From: Streptomyces typhae
GTDB taxonomy: Bacteria > Actinomycetota > Actinomycetes > Streptomycetales > Streptomycetaceae
Length of the DNA: 64,000 bases
Direction of reading: 5' to 3'
NCBI RefSeq assembly: GCF_009755605.1
Contig: NZ_WPNZ01000015.1
Location: forward strand, 146,291-210,290
Shown: piece by piece, positions 7,956 through 17,218 of the stretch
Layout of the letters: each line of letters begins with the position of its first letter
How positions within the stretch are numbered: the stretch's first letter is position 1
The notes under the pieces: generated by a model
The model's database searches: none
The model's input: only the letters and a program-made list of their open reading frames with translations
Told to the model about the DNA's origin: nothing
Made by a program: the position numbers and the translations under genes

Positions 7956-8891
7956 TCAGTGCGCGATGGAGTCGATCAACTCCCGCGCGCCCTGCCGCAG
8001 CAGGGTCACGGCGACGGACGTGCCGAGGGTCGCAGGGTCGAGGGGGCCGGCCCATTCGTGGGCGTTGAGCACCCTCTTGCCGTCGGGCGTGAACACCTTC
8101 GCGCGCAAGGACAGGTCACCGCTCGGCTCGCAGCGGGCGTAGCCCGCGATCGGCGAGTTGCAGTGTCCCTGGAGCACGTGCAGGAACATCCGCTCGGCGG
8201 TGGCCTCCCGCCAGGCGTTCCGGTCGCCGAGGCCGCTCACGGCGTCGATGGTCGTGGCGTCGTCCTCGCGGCACTGGAGGGCGAGGATCCCGGCACCGAT
8301 GGGCGGGCACATCGTCTCGACGGAGAGGATCTCGGAGATGTGCTCCGTCGCGCCGATGCGCTCGAGACCGGACACGGCGAGCAGCAGCGCGTCCGCCTCG
8401 CCGCCCGCCAGCTTCGCCAGCCTGCGGCCCGCGTTGCCGCGCATCGGTACGCAGGTCAGATGCGGGTGGGACGCGGCGAGCTGGGCGATGCGGCGCACCG
8501 ACGAGGTGCCGATGCGGCTGCCCGCGGGCAGGTCGTCGAGGGTCCGGCCCGCGGGGTCGATCAGCGCGTCGCGGATGTCGTCGCGCTGGAGGAACGCGGC
8601 GAACGTCGTGCCCGCGGGCAGCGGCCGGTCCGCCGGTACGTCCTTGACGCAGTGCACCGCGAGATCGGCCTCCCCGGCGAGCAGCGCCGCGTCCACCTCC
8701 TTGGTGAACGCGCCCTTGCCGCCGAGCGCGGACAGGTCGCCCATCCAGCGGTCCCCGGACGTGGTCACGGGCAGCACCTCGGTGCGGATGCCGGGGTGGC
8801 GGGCGGCGAGTTCGGCGCGTACGCGCTCCACCTGCGCGAGGGCCATGGGGGAGGAGCGGGAGACGATGCGGATCAGCTCGGGAGCGGACAT
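7956..8891 (-). CDS. hemC: Hydroxymethylbilane synthase (porphobilinogen deaminase)
   Basis: This 311-aa enzyme polymerises four porphobilinogens into hydroxymethylbilane in tetrapyrrole synthesis. Visible family features are SRSSPMALAQVERVRAEL at the N-terminus, VHCVKDVPADRP, GTSSVRRIAQL, MRGNAGRRLAKL and the dipyrromethane-binding Cys in LQGHCNSPIAGYA. No other haem gene is adjacent, and it ends tail to tail with the biosynthetic operon 18 bases away. This suggests a stand-alone or second copy, since actinomycete hemC normally sits with hemA, hemB or hemD (inference). The ATG at 8891 gives a typical start; another ATG 12 bases upstream is possible. Confidence 0.92.
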   Translation of the reverse strand: MSAPELIRIVSRSSPMALAQVERVRAELAARHPGIRTEVLPVTTSGDRWMGDLSALGGKGAFTKEVDAALLAGEADLAVHCVKDVPADRPLPAGTTFAAFLQRDDIRDALIDPAGRTLDDLPAGSRIGTSSVRRIAQLAASHPHLTCVPMRGNAGRRLAKLAGGEADALLLAVSGLERIGATEHISEILSVETMCPPIGAGILALQCREDDATTIDAVSGLGDRNAWREATAERMFLHVLQGHCNSPIAGYARCEPSGDLSLRAKVFTPDGKRVLNAHEWAGPLDPATLGTSVAVTLLRQGARELIDSIAH

Positions 8892-9010
8892 GCCGTACAC
8901 CATAGGGCCTGCCGCTCGAGCTTCCGCAGTGGAGGCTGCGCCAACTGGGTTGTCGGCGTCGGTGGTTGGGCCGACGGGGGTGCGTCTGGGACAATGCGCC
9001 GTCCGCCGCG

Positions 9011-10516
9011 TCAGCGCTCGCGGCCGCACTCCCCCGGCTCCAGGGGCGGGGACGTCACCGCCATGTTGGCCGTGCAGTGCGGGGTGTTGCCCTCCTCGCC
9101 GTGCCAGTCCTCGGGGCGCGGCCGGACGAAGGCGAGGGCCGCGAAGGACGCCAGGGCGAACAGGCCCGCGCAGCCCCAGGCCGCTTTGCCGAACGCGCTG
9201 TCGAGGGCGTCCGGGTCGGCGTACGCGGTGCCGGTGAGGCCCACCGCGAGCGGCAGCGCGGCGACGACGAGGAGCTGCGCGATGCGGGCCGCCGTGTTGT
9301 TGACGCCGCTGGCGAGACCGGCGCGGCCCGCGTCCACCGACGCGAGCACGGTCGCCGTGAGCGGGGCCACGAACAGGCTCATGCCGAGTCCGAGGACGAC
9401 GACGGCGGGCAGCACGTCGACGGCGTACGAGGCTCCGGGGCCGATCCGCAGCATCAGCAGGACACCCGCGGCGGCGATCAACGGGCCCGCGGACAGCGGC
9501 AGGCGGGGGCCGACCCGCCGCGCCAGGTCGCCCGCGGGCGCGGAGAGCAGCAGCATCAGGACGGTGATGGGCAGGGTGGCCGTACCGGCCTGGAGCGCGT
9601 CGTAGCCGACCGTCGTCTGCAACTGCACGGGCAGCATGAACAGGATCCCGCCGATGGCCGCGTACAGACACAGCGTCATGGCGTTCGCGGCGGAGAACAG
9701 GCCGGAGCGGAACAGTTCGAGGGGCAGCATCGGGTCGCGGCGGCGGTGCTCGACGAGCAGGAACACCGCGCCCGCGGCGAGCCCGACGAGCCCCGGCACC
9801 ACGGTAGTGAGGACCGACGCGTCACCGGAGGCGCCGATCAGCGCGAAGCTCACGCCCGCGAGGAACAGCGCGGCGAGCACCGCGCCCAGCACGTCGAACC
9901 GCTGCCCGGCGGCGTGCTCGTCGTGGCTCTCCGGCACGTGCCGCGCCGCCACCAGGACGAGCGCCGCCAGCGGCACGTTGATGAGGAAGATCCAGCGCCA
10001 GCCCGGCCCGTCGATCAGCCAGCCGCCGAGGAACGGGCCGACGGCGCCCGCGACGCCGCCGAGACCCGACCACGCGCCGACCGCCCGCGCCTGGTCCCGC
10101 GGCCGGAACGACGCGCGCACCAGGGCGAGGGAGCCGGGCGTGAGCAGGGCGCCGCCCACACCCTGGAGGGCCCGCGCCGCGATCAGGGTGCCCACGTCCT
10201 GAGCGAGGCCGCACAGCGCGGAGGCGAGCGCGAACCACACGACGCCGATGACGAGCGTGCGGCGGCGCCCGATGCGGTCGCCGAGCGCTCCGCCGAGGAG
10301 GAGCAGCGCGGACAGCGTCAGCATGTAGGCGTTGACCACCCACTGCAATGAGGAGATGGACGCGTCCAGGTCGCGGCCGAGGGTGGGCAGGGCGACGTTG
10401 ACGACCGTGCCGTCGAGCATGGCCATGCCGGACGCAAGGACGGCGCTCGCGAGGACCCAGCGGCCCCGCGCGGAGGCCAGGGCCACGCCATCGGCGCCAC
10501 CGGGCGACGCCGTCAC
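9011..10516 (-). CDS. MFS drug-efflux transporter, DHA2 (EmrB/QacA) family
   Basis: This 501-aa integral membrane protein has the 14-helix DHA2 pattern: MAMLDGTVVNVALPTLGRDL in helix 1, GALGDRIGRRRTL after helix 2, GVGGALLTPGSLALV and WRWIFLINVP in motif C territory. It should export drugs or metabolites by proton antiport. The GTG at 10516 is preceded by GGGTGGTGG. A second DHA2 pump follows upstream on the same strand (10607-12298), 90 bases away. Neither is adjacent to a TetR or MarR regulator. Confidence 0.92.
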   Translation of the reverse strand: MTASPGGADGVALASARGRWVLASAVLASGMAMLDGTVVNVALPTLGRDLDASISSLQWVVNAYMLTLSALLLLGGALGDRIGRRRTLVIGVVWFALASALCGLAQDVGTLIAARALQGVGGALLTPGSLALVRASFRPRDQARAVGAWSGLGGVAGAVGPFLGGWLIDGPGWRWIFLINVPLAALVLVAARHVPESHDEHAAGQRFDVLGAVLAALFLAGVSFALIGASGDASVLTTVVPGLVGLAAGAVFLLVEHRRRDPMLPLELFRSGLFSAANAMTLCLYAAIGGILFMLPVQLQTTVGYDALQAGTATLPITVLMLLLSAPAGDLARRVGPRLPLSAGPLIAAAGVLLMLRIGPGASYAVDVLPAVVVLGLGMSLFVAPLTATVLASVDAGRAGLASGVNNTAARIAQLLVVAALPLAVGLTGTAYADPDALDSAFGKAAWGCAGLFALASFAALAFVRPRPEDWHGEEGNTPHCTANMAVTSPPLEPGECGRER

Positions 10517-10606
10517 CGGACCACCACCCTTCTGCCCTGCCGGCCTGCTGACCTGATCGTGTGGGGGCGTCTGCGTCCCGGTCGTGCGGAACGCCTGCGC
10601 GCCCGC

Positions 10607-12298
10607 CTACATGTGGACGGCGCCGTCGTTCATATGGCTGTTGGCGGGACGCCCCCTGCGATAGAGCACGACCGTAACGGCGAAGCCGACGGCGAAGAAG
10701 AGCGCCGACCACCAGTACGCCGTCTCATAGCTCCGCATCTGTGCCTCGGCCTGCGCCTGCGGGGTCGGTCTGCGGCCGGAGAGGTAGTTCGAGGCGGCGG
10801 TCGTGGCGAGGGTGTTGAGCAGCGCGGTGCCGATCGAGCCGCCCACCTGCTGGCTGGTGTTGACCATCGCGGAGGCCACGCCCGCGTCGTGCGCGGCGAC
10901 GCCCGCCGTCGCCATGCTCATCGCCGGGGCGAAGATCAGACCGAGGCCGAGACCGGCGACGAGCAGCGGCGGCAGCACGTGCAGTCCGTATCCGCTGGTG
11001 GTCTCAAGGGCCGTCAGCCAGGCCATGCCCACCGCCGAGAGCGCCATGCCGAGCGGCACGATCGGCTTCGCGCCGAACCGCGGCACGAGCACGTTCGTGG
11101 TCAGCACGGACACCACGACCATCACCGCGACCATCGGCAGGAACGCGAGGCCGGTCTTGATGGGTGTGTAGCCGAGGATCTGCTGCATGTAGTACGTCAG
11201 GAACAGGAACACGCCGAACATGCCGGCGCCCGAGATGAACATCGCCAGGAACGACGCGCCCCGGTCCCGGTCGAGCACCACCCGCAGCGGGAGCAGCGGA
11301 TGCGCGGCACGCGTCTGCCACCAGGCGAAGGCCGTCAGGAGTACGGCCCCGATGACGAGGAAGCCCCAGGTCAGCGGGTCGCCCCAGGCGTGGGTCTCGG
11401 CGTTGGAGAAGCCGTAGACGATGCAGAACAGGCCCGCGGACACCAGGACGGTGCCGGGCACGTCGAGCCTCGGCCGGTCGTCCGGGGCGCCGGGGTGCAG
11501 CAGCCGCGCACCGCCGATCATCGCGATCGCGGCGAAGGCGAGGTTCACGTACAGGCACCAGCGCCAGTCCAGGTACTCCGTCAGGACGCCGCCGAGCAGC
11601 AGCCCGACCGCCGCGCCGGAGCCCGCGACGGCGCCGTAGATGCCGAACGCCTTCGCGCGCTCGCGCGGATCGGTGAACGTCGTCGTGAGCAGCGAGAGCG
11701 CGGCGGGCGCGAGGAGCGCGCCGAACACGCCCTGTAGGGCGCGGGCCGCCACCAGCATGCCGAAGCTGGTGGCCGCGCCGCCCACCGCGGAGGCCACCGC
11801 GAACCCGGCGAGGCCCGCGAGGAACACGCCCTTGCGGCCGACCAGGTCGGCGATGCGCCCGCCGAGCAGCAGCAGACTGCCGAACGCGAGGGCGTAGGCG
11901 GTGACGATCCACTGCCGGTTGCCGTCGGTGAAGCCCAGGTCGCGCTGCGCGGACGGCAGCGCGATGTTCACGATCGTCGCGTCCAGGACCACCATGAGCT
12001 GGGCGATGGCGATGACGGCGAGGATCAGCCAGCGGTGCTCGTGCTTGCCGCCGGTGTGCTGCGGCGCCGCGGTGGCCGACGGGGCGGCGGTGGCGGGTGG
12101 GGCCGGTTGCGACGCGGGTTGCGGTATGCCCTCCGGTATGGCGTCCGGGCCGGGGGTGGCGGGGCCTTGGGGGCCACCGGGGCGTCCAGGGCCTTCAGGG
12201 GTTCCAGGGGTGCCAGGGGTTCCGGGACCTCCTGAGCCGGAGGCCCCGGAACTTGCGCCTGGGCCTGAGTCGGGGCCGGGGCCGGGCGAGCGGTCCAT
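10607..12298 (-). CDS. MFS drug-efflux transporter, DHA2 family, with Gly/Pro-rich N-terminus
   Basis: This 563-aa protein begins with about 80 low-complexity residues rich in Gly, Pro, Ser and Thr, including collagen-like GTPGTPGTPEGPGRPGGPQ. A normal 14-helix DHA2 transporter follows, from HRWLILAVIAIAQLMVVLDA onwards with ATIVNIALPSAQRDL, GGRIADLVGRKGVF and WRWCLYVNLAFA. The N-terminus should be cytosolic. The ATG at 12298 has GGAGG 6 bases upstream, so the extension is probably translated. It may be co-transcribed with the next pump downstream (9011-10516). Confidence 0.9.
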   Translation of the reverse strand: MDRSPGPGPDSGPGASSGASGSGGPGTPGTPGTPEGPGRPGGPQGPATPGPDAIPEGIPQPASQPAPPATAAPSATAAPQHTGGKHEHRWLILAVIAIAQLMVVLDATIVNIALPSAQRDLGFTDGNRQWIVTAYALAFGSLLLLGGRIADLVGRKGVFLAGLAGFAVASAVGGAATSFGMLVAARALQGVFGALLAPAALSLLTTTFTDPRERAKAFGIYGAVAGSGAAVGLLLGGVLTEYLDWRWCLYVNLAFAAIAMIGGARLLHPGAPDDRPRLDVPGTVLVSAGLFCIVYGFSNAETHAWGDPLTWGFLVIGAVLLTAFAWWQTRAAHPLLPLRVVLDRDRGASFLAMFISGAGMFGVFLFLTYYMQQILGYTPIKTGLAFLPMVAVMVVVSVLTTNVLVPRFGAKPIVPLGMALSAVGMAWLTALETTSGYGLHVLPPLLVAGLGLGLIFAPAMSMATAGVAAHDAGVASAMVNTSQQVGGSIGTALLNTLATTAASNYLSGRRPTPQAQAEAQMRSYETAYWWSALFFAVGFAVTVVLYRRGRPANSHMNDGAVHM

Positions 12299-12415
12299 GG
12301 TGACCTCCAGACCCCCCTGCCTCGAGTGCCTCCAGCAACGCCCCCGTCACACGCTAAGCGCCCCGCCTCGGCCCCGCGACCCGGCCGATCACCGGGGTGC
12401 TCACGGGCCGAGGCC

Positions 12416-13732
12416 CTACCGAGGCCCGCGCCCGCCCGGCTCGTCGGTCGGCACGGAGTGCGCCGCGGGAGCGGCGGGCTCGTCCGTGGGCACGGGGTTC
12501 GCGGCAGGTGCGGCGGGCTCGTCCGTCGGCACGGCGTGCGTGGCGGGAGCGGCGGGCACCCCGGCACCGGTGCGCCCCGTCACCTTCCCGACCAGCGCCG
12601 CGACCGGCTCCGCGTAGCGCGCGGTGAGGGGGCCGATGACGACCAGGATGAGGACGTACGCCGTGGCCATCGGGCCGAGGGACGGCTCGACGCCCGCCGT
12701 GACCGCGAGGCCCGCGATCACGATGGAGAACTCGCCGCGGGCGACCAGGGCGCCACCGGCACGCCAGCGGCCCTTGACGGAGATCCCGGCCCGCCGCGCG
12801 GCCCAGTAACCGGTGGCGATCTTCGTGCACGCGGTGAGGGCGGCGAGGGCGAGCGCCGGGAGCAGCACCGGAGGAATGCTCGCCGGGTCGGTGTGCAGGC
12901 CGAAGAAGACGAAGAACACGGCGGCGAACAGATCCCGCAGGGGAGCGAGCAGGCTGTGCGCGCCCTCGGCGACCTCTCCGGACAGCGCGATGCCGACGAG
13001 GAACGCGCCCACGGCGGCGGACACCTGGAGCTGCTGCGCGATGCCCGCGACGAGGATCGTGAGGCCGAGGACCACCAGGAGCAGTTTCTCCGGGTCGTCG
13101 CTCGACACGAACCGCGAGATGACGCGGCCGTAGCGCACCGCGACGAACAGCACGAGCCCGGCGGCGCCGAGCGCGATCGCCAGGGTGAGACTGCCCGCGG
13201 CCAGGCCCACGCCCGCGAGGAGCGCGGTGATGATGGGCAGGTAGACGGCCATGGCGAGGTCCTCGAGGACGAGGATGCTCAGGATGACGGGCGTCTCGCG
13301 GTTGCCGAGCCGCCCCAGGTCGCCGAGGACCTTCGCGATGACGCCCGAGGACGAGATCCAGGTGACACCGGCGAGGACGACGGCGGCGACGGGCCCCCAG
13401 CCCATCAGCAGGGCGGCGGCCGCGCCGGGCAGCGCGTTGAGCGTGCAGTCGACGATCCCGGCCGGGTACTGGGTCTTGAGGTTGCTGACGAGATCGCTGG
13501 CCGTGTATTCGAGGCCGAGCATCAGGAGCAGCAGGATGACGCCGATCTCGGCGCCTATGGCGACGAACTCCTCGCTGGTGCCGAGCGGCAGGATGCCGCC
13601 CGTACCGAAGGCCAGCCCGGCGAGGAGGTACAGCGGGATCGGGGAGAACTGGAAACGGCCGGCGAACCGGCCGAGGAGCCCGAGCGCGAGAATGATCGCG
13701 CCGAACTCGATGAGCAGAACGGCAGAGTGCAT
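12416..13732 (-). CDS. Cation:proton antiporter (CPA2/KefB-like)
   Basis: This 438-aa antiporter has the CPA2 membrane domain: SPIPLYLLAGLAFGTGG, GVILLLLMLGLEYTASDL, VTWISSSGVIAKVLGDLGRL and SILVLEDLAMAVYLP, where the Glu-Asp pair is the usual ion site. It probably exchanges K+ or Na+ for H+. It starts 4 bases after the stop of an RCK_C protein (13737-14222) on the same strand, the standard KhtT/KhtU-type regulator-channel pairing. The cytosolic C-terminus has three 13-residue repeats ending VPTDEP, encoded by 39-bp DNA repeats. The ATG at 13732 has GGGAG upstream. Confidence 0.92.
   Translation of the reverse strand: MHSAVLLIEFGAIILALGLLGRFAGRFQFSPIPLYLLAGLAFGTGGILPLGTSEEFVAIGAEIGVILLLLMLGLEYTASDLVSNLKTQYPAGIVDCTLNALPGAAAALLMGWGPVAAVVLAGVTWISSSGVIAKVLGDLGRLGNRETPVILSILVLEDLAMAVYLPIITALLAGVGLAAGSLTLAIALGAAGLVLFVAVRYGRVISRFVSSDDPEKLLLVVLGLTILVAGIAQQLQVSAAVGAFLVGIALSGEVAEGAHSLLAPLRDLFAAVFFVFFGLHTDPASIPPVLLPALALAALTACTKIATGYWAARRAGISVKGRWRAGGALVARGEFSIVIAGLAVTAGVEPSLGPMATAYVLILVVIGPLTARYAEPVAALVGKVTGRTGAGVPAAPATHAVPTDEPAAPAANPVPTDEPAAPAAHSVPTDEPGGRGPR
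12438..12554. repeat. 39-bp coding tandem repeat, three copies
   Basis: Three in-frame 39-bp units (12438-12476, 12477-12515, 12516-12554) encode the repeated AAPA-x-x-x-VPTDEP tail of the antiporter. The copies differ at only a few positions, so the expansion is probably recent. Confidence 0.9.
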
Positions 13733-13736
13733 GCGC

Positions 13737-14222
13737 TCACTCCCGGCCGAGTATCTCGGCGGCGCCCTCGACGCCTTCCCGGGTGCCGATCACGATGAGG
13801 GTGTCCCCGCCCGCGAGCCGGAAGTCGGGCGTGGGCGAGGGGATGGCCTCGGCCCGTCGCAGCACCGCGACGACCGACGCGCCGGTCTCGGTGCGCAGCT
13901 GCGTGTCGCCGAGGACCCGGCCGTTCCAGTGCGAGGTCGCCGCGACCTCGATCCGCTCGGCGACCAGGCCCAGATCGGTGGTGTGCAGCAGATTGGGGCT
14001 GTGGTGCGTCGGCAGCAGCGCGTCCACCAGCGCGGCGGCCTCCCCGGAGCCGAGCCGTACGGAGAGCGCGCAGGCGTCCGGGTCGTCGGAGCGGTAGGCG
14101 CTGAGCGTCCGGCTGCCGTCCCGGTGTGCCACGACGGACAGCCGCTGCTGTTCGCGTGTGGTCAGGTCGTAGCGCATGCCGATGCCTGGCAGCGGCGTTC
14201 GGCTCATACGTGATGCGGACAC
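13737..14222 (-). CDS. RCK_C (TrkA-C) regulatory subunit of the antiporter
   Basis: This 161-aa soluble protein ends in an RCK_C/TrkA-C domain (HWNGRVLGDTQLRTETGASVVAVLR, then FRLAGGDTLIVIGTREGVEGA), which senses a small ligand. The N-terminal half (DLTTREQQRLSVVAHRDGSRTL) is like KhtT-type subunits that gate K+/H+ antiport. It is immediately upstream of the membrane subunit with a 4-base gap, so translation is probably coupled. A GTG at 14222 follows GGGAGAG; an ATG at 14207 is an alternative start. Confidence 0.88.
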   Translation of the reverse strand: MSASRMSRTPLPGIGMRYDLTTREQQRLSVVAHRDGSRTLSAYRSDDPDACALSVRLGSGEAAALVDALLPTHHSPNLLHTTDLGLVAERIEVAATSHWNGRVLGDTQLRTETGASVVAVLRRAEAIPSPTPDFRLAGGDTLIVIGTREGVEGAAEILGRE

Positions 14223-14486
14223 AGCTCTCCCTGGTGGGGGTGGGTTATTTCGTGCTCATGCCACCTTATCGGTCATGATTTTGCCGATACTTGATGGTCT
14301 GCGGCGGGACAGTGACGCCGGGCAGGGCCGCTCCGCCGCGCCACGGATACTAGATGCTTCAACATTCCACGATCATGTCGGCATTCCCACCGACGTTTCC
14401 ACCGGCGTTCCCACCGACGCTCCCGCCGGCGGCCTCGACGCCGCCGAGGCCGCGCGGGCGGTGACGCTCATGAGGCCGGAGAGCCG

Positions 14487-14777
14487 CTAGCTCAGCCCCG
14501 CGATGTCCGCGGCCTTGCCGGCCATGGTCGTCGTTCCGGTGACGTTGGTCGTGGTGAAGCGGTCGGTCTCCAGACGGTCGACGGTGTCGGCGAGCGCCCC
14601 GACGGTCTCGGCGAGGTGGAAGTCCTTGACCGGGTTCTTCAGAGCCTCGGTGCTGAGGTTCTTGTCGAGGAGCTGAGGGCTCCCGCCGGGCGACTCGTGG
14701 CTGGCGACGGCGGGGGACGCGGCCCCCAGCGCCATCGCGATTCCGACGACTCCGGCAGCGGCCTTGGCGATGTTCAC
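14487..14777 (-). CDS. Small secreted protein of unknown function
   Basis: This 96-aa protein starts with a signal peptide (VNIAKAAAGVVGIAMALG, cleavage probably after AVAS). The mature part is about 70 residues with no cysteine and a predicted helix (VGALADTVDRLETDRFTTTN). The GTG at 14777 has AAGGGA 8 bases upstream; a longer in-frame ATG at 14912 precedes 45 residues of non-signal sequence and is unlikely. It resembles small exported proteins common in Streptomyces, but I recognise no family. It is a single gene between the antiporter pair and a divergent membrane protein. Confidence 0.7.
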   Translation of the reverse strand: MNIAKAAAGVVGIAMALGAASPAVASHESPGGSPQLLDKNLSTEALKNPVKDFHLAETVGALADTVDRLETDRFTTTNVTGTTTMAGKAADIAGLS

Positions 14778-15013
14778 GTGCGGTATCCCTTCATCGGGCG
14801 CGCGCCCGGGGGAGCGCGACGACTTCGCCGTCGCTGCGCCGCATCGCGGGGCGCTGGGCGCGCTGCCGGAACAGGTAACGCCGTCCGGCCCGCGGAGGTG
14901 ACGCCGGATCACTCGTCCGCCGCGCCCCCGGCACCGCGCAAGATCGGCCGACTGTGGCGCAGCCCGGACACCGGCGTCACACCCCCGGCACGGCCGCCGG
15001 GCACGCTGACGGC

Positions 15014-15490
15014 ATGACCCACATGACCACGCGGGCTCCGCGCCCCAGGGTGAGCCGGGGCGTCAAGCGTTTCTGGCTCGGCGCGCTGCTCGTCGTCGCA
15101 GGCTCGGTCGTCGTCACCCTGTTCGGATACGTGGGGCACTCGCGGGTGCTCAGGCTCCAGGAGCACGGTGTCTTCGTCCGGGGCACGGTCGTGGCCGTCA
15201 CCACCGACGGCGACGGCCGGACGAGGAGCCTCACCGTGCGGTTCCGGCCCTCGGCCGGAGGCGGCCCCGTCACCGCCGAACTGCCGACGTCGCCGCCGCT
15301 GCCGAAGGCGGAGGAGGGCCGCCCCATCGACGTCGTGTATCACACCGACGACACCTCCGACGTGCTGACGAAGGCGCAGGTGCGCAACGAGGAGCCGGAC
15401 CTGAACCCGCTGTCGGTCTCGGGTCTCCTCGTCATCGGCGGCGGCCTGTTCGTGGTGGCGTCGGCGGCGTGGCGGCCCCGCCGCCGCTGA
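15014..15490 (+). CDS. DUF3592-like membrane protein
   Basis: This 158-aa protein has one membrane segment near the N-terminus (FWLGALLVVAGSVVVTLFGYV) and one near the C-terminus (PLSVSGLLVIGGGLFVVASA). Between them lies an exported or periplasm-like beta domain with HGVFVRGTVVAVTTDGDGRT and GRPIDVVYHTDD, the DUF3592 pattern. Function is unknown. The ATG at 15014 (MTHMTTRAP) was chosen because it gives a short basic N-terminus before the first helix; no strong ribosome site is visible. Confidence 0.75.
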   Translation: MTHMTTRAPRPRVSRGVKRFWLGALLVVAGSVVVTLFGYVGHSRVLRLQEHGVFVRGTVVAVTTDGDGRTRSLTVRFRPSAGGGPVTAELPTSPPLPKAEEGRPIDVVYHTDDTSDVLTKAQVRNEEPDLNPLSVSGLLVIGGGLFVVASAAWRPRRR

Positions 15491-15570
15491 CGGGACCGGT
15501 ACCGGCACCGGTGGCCCCGCCGCCGTACCCGGCGCACGCACACACCCACGCCCACACGCACGCGCTCGGG

Positions 15571-17112
15571 CTACGGCTCGTCGTACCGGGCGAGCACCGT
15601 CTCCACCGTGTCCGCCTCCTCGGGAGGCTTGTCCTCCCGGTACCGCACCACCCGCGCGAACCGCAGCGTCACCCCCGCCGGATAGCGCGTGGAGCGCTGC
15701 AGCCCGTCGTAGGCGATCTCCACGACCAGCTCGGGACGGACCCGCACCACGTACCCCTCCTCCTCGACGGCCAGCGCCCGCAGCCGCTCGGTCTGCCAGG
15801 TGAGCATCGCGTCGGTCATGCCCTTGAAGGTCTTGCCGAGCATGGCGTACGTCCCGTCGCCGCGCCGCGCCCCCAGATGCAGGTTGGACAGCTTCCCCGT
15901 GCGCCTGCCGTGCCCCCACTCGGCCGCAAGGACCACGAGGTCCAGCGTGTGCACGGGCTTGACCTTGAGCCAGGAGGCGCCCCGGCGGCCCGCGCTGTAG
16001 GCCGCGTCGAGCCCCTTCAGGACCGCGCCCTCGTGGCCGCGTGCGAGGGTCTCGGCGAAGAACGCGTCGGCGGCCCGGCGGGCCTCGTCGTCGGCGGGGT
16101 CGGGCACCAGGGTGCGGCGGACCCGCATGGGCTCCGGCACCAGGCGCGCGAGGCGGGCGTGCCGTTCGTGCAGCGGCAGGTCGAGGAGGTCCTCGCCGTC
16201 CGCGGACAGGGCGTCGAAGAAGACGGGGGACAGCGGCAGCTCGGCGGCTGCCGCGGCCACGTCGAGCCGCGACCCCACCCGCCCGGCGATGTCCTGGAAG
16301 GACCGCGGCCGCCCGTCGGGCCCGAGCGCGATGACCTCGCCGTCCAGGATGAACCGCGCACCCGCCAGCTCCTGGACCACGGAGGTCACTTCCGGCAGCC
16401 GGGCGGTGATGTCGTCGAGCCTACGGGTGTAGACGCGTACGTCGGTGCCGTCCCGGTGCACCTGGACGCGGATGCCGTCCAGCTTCTCCTCGACGACGCA
16501 CGGCCCCAGCTTGTCGATGCCCTCGCCCACGGACGGCGCGCTGTGCGCCAGCATCGGCTGCACGGGCCGCCCCACCGTCAGCCGGAACTCGTCGAGCGCC
16601 TCCGGGCCGCGCGCGAGCACGGCCCGCGCGACCGGGGCGAGCGCCCCCGCCAGCATCACCGCCCGCCGCACCGGCGCCGCCTGCGCCCCGGTCGCACGGG
16701 CGAGCCCCTCGGCGGCCACGGCGTCCAGGGCACCCTGACGCACCTCACCAGTCAGCAGACCCAGCAGGAAACGCTGCTCGTCCGCCGTCGCCCGGCCCAG
16801 CAACTCCTGCGCGAGCCGCCTCCGCTCGGCCTGCGCGCCCGCCCCCGCGACCCCGGCGAGCGCGGTGAGGGCCGCGTCCACGTCGCCCACGGTGAGCGTG
16901 GCCTCCGCCGCCGGTCCGACCGGGTCCTTCAGGGCGTTCCACCCCACGCCGATGCGGCCCTGCGGCAGCCGTCCGGCGAGATAGGGGATGACGAGCGGTA
17001 CGTCGTCGGGCTCCGCCGCCCGGAACAGCTCGGCCAAAAGTTCGATCTTGCGCGACCGCGCGGACGTCGCGGCCACACCTTTGGACACCTCCGCCACCCG
17101 GACAAACAACAT
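15571..17112 (-). CDS. ATP-dependent DNA ligase
   Basis: This 513-aa ligase has the adenylation motif EEKLDGIRVQVHR with catalytic Lys in KLDG, the downstream FILDGEVIAL, GHEGAVLKGLDAAYSAG and SWLKVKP motifs, and a C-terminal OB region (RPELVVEIAYDGLQRS). The N-terminal about 190 residues form the DNA-binding domain of archaeal/eukaryal-type ligases. It is the full-length stand-alone actinobacterial type rather than the LigD fusion. It likely acts in repair in addition to the NAD-dependent LigA. The ATG at 17112 has AGGA 10 bases upstream. Confidence 0.93.
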   Translation of the reverse strand: MLFVRVAEVSKGVAATSARSRKIELLAELFRAAEPDDVPLVIPYLAGRLPQGRIGVGWNALKDPVGPAAEATLTVGDVDAALTALAGVAGAGAQAERRRLAQELLGRATADEQRFLLGLLTGEVRQGALDAVAAEGLARATGAQAAPVRRAVMLAGALAPVARAVLARGPEALDEFRLTVGRPVQPMLAHSAPSVGEGIDKLGPCVVEEKLDGIRVQVHRDGTDVRVYTRRLDDITARLPEVTSVVQELAGARFILDGEVIALGPDGRPRSFQDIAGRVGSRLDVAAAAAELPLSPVFFDALSADGEDLLDLPLHERHARLARLVPEPMRVRRTLVPDPADDEARRAADAFFAETLARGHEGAVLKGLDAAYSAGRRGASWLKVKPVHTLDLVVLAAEWGHGRRTGKLSNLHLGARRGDGTYAMLGKTFKGMTDAMLTWQTERLRALAVEEEGYVVRVRPELVVEIAYDGLQRSTRYPAGVTLRFARVVRYREDKPPEEADTVETVLARYDEP

Positions 17113-17218
17113 GCGGCCATCCTGCAACGCGGCACCCGATCCCGCACGGCACGCGCAGCGGCCCCCGCGCGCGACGGGGTACCGAGCCTGCCCGCCCCGG
17201 CACGCCCACGCCCGGGAC

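Noticed and set aside
14176..14490. Small plus-strand open frame in the antiporter-upstream region
   Set aside because: No ribosome site, no family and largely opposite to the RCK gene start; the sequence looks like spacer.
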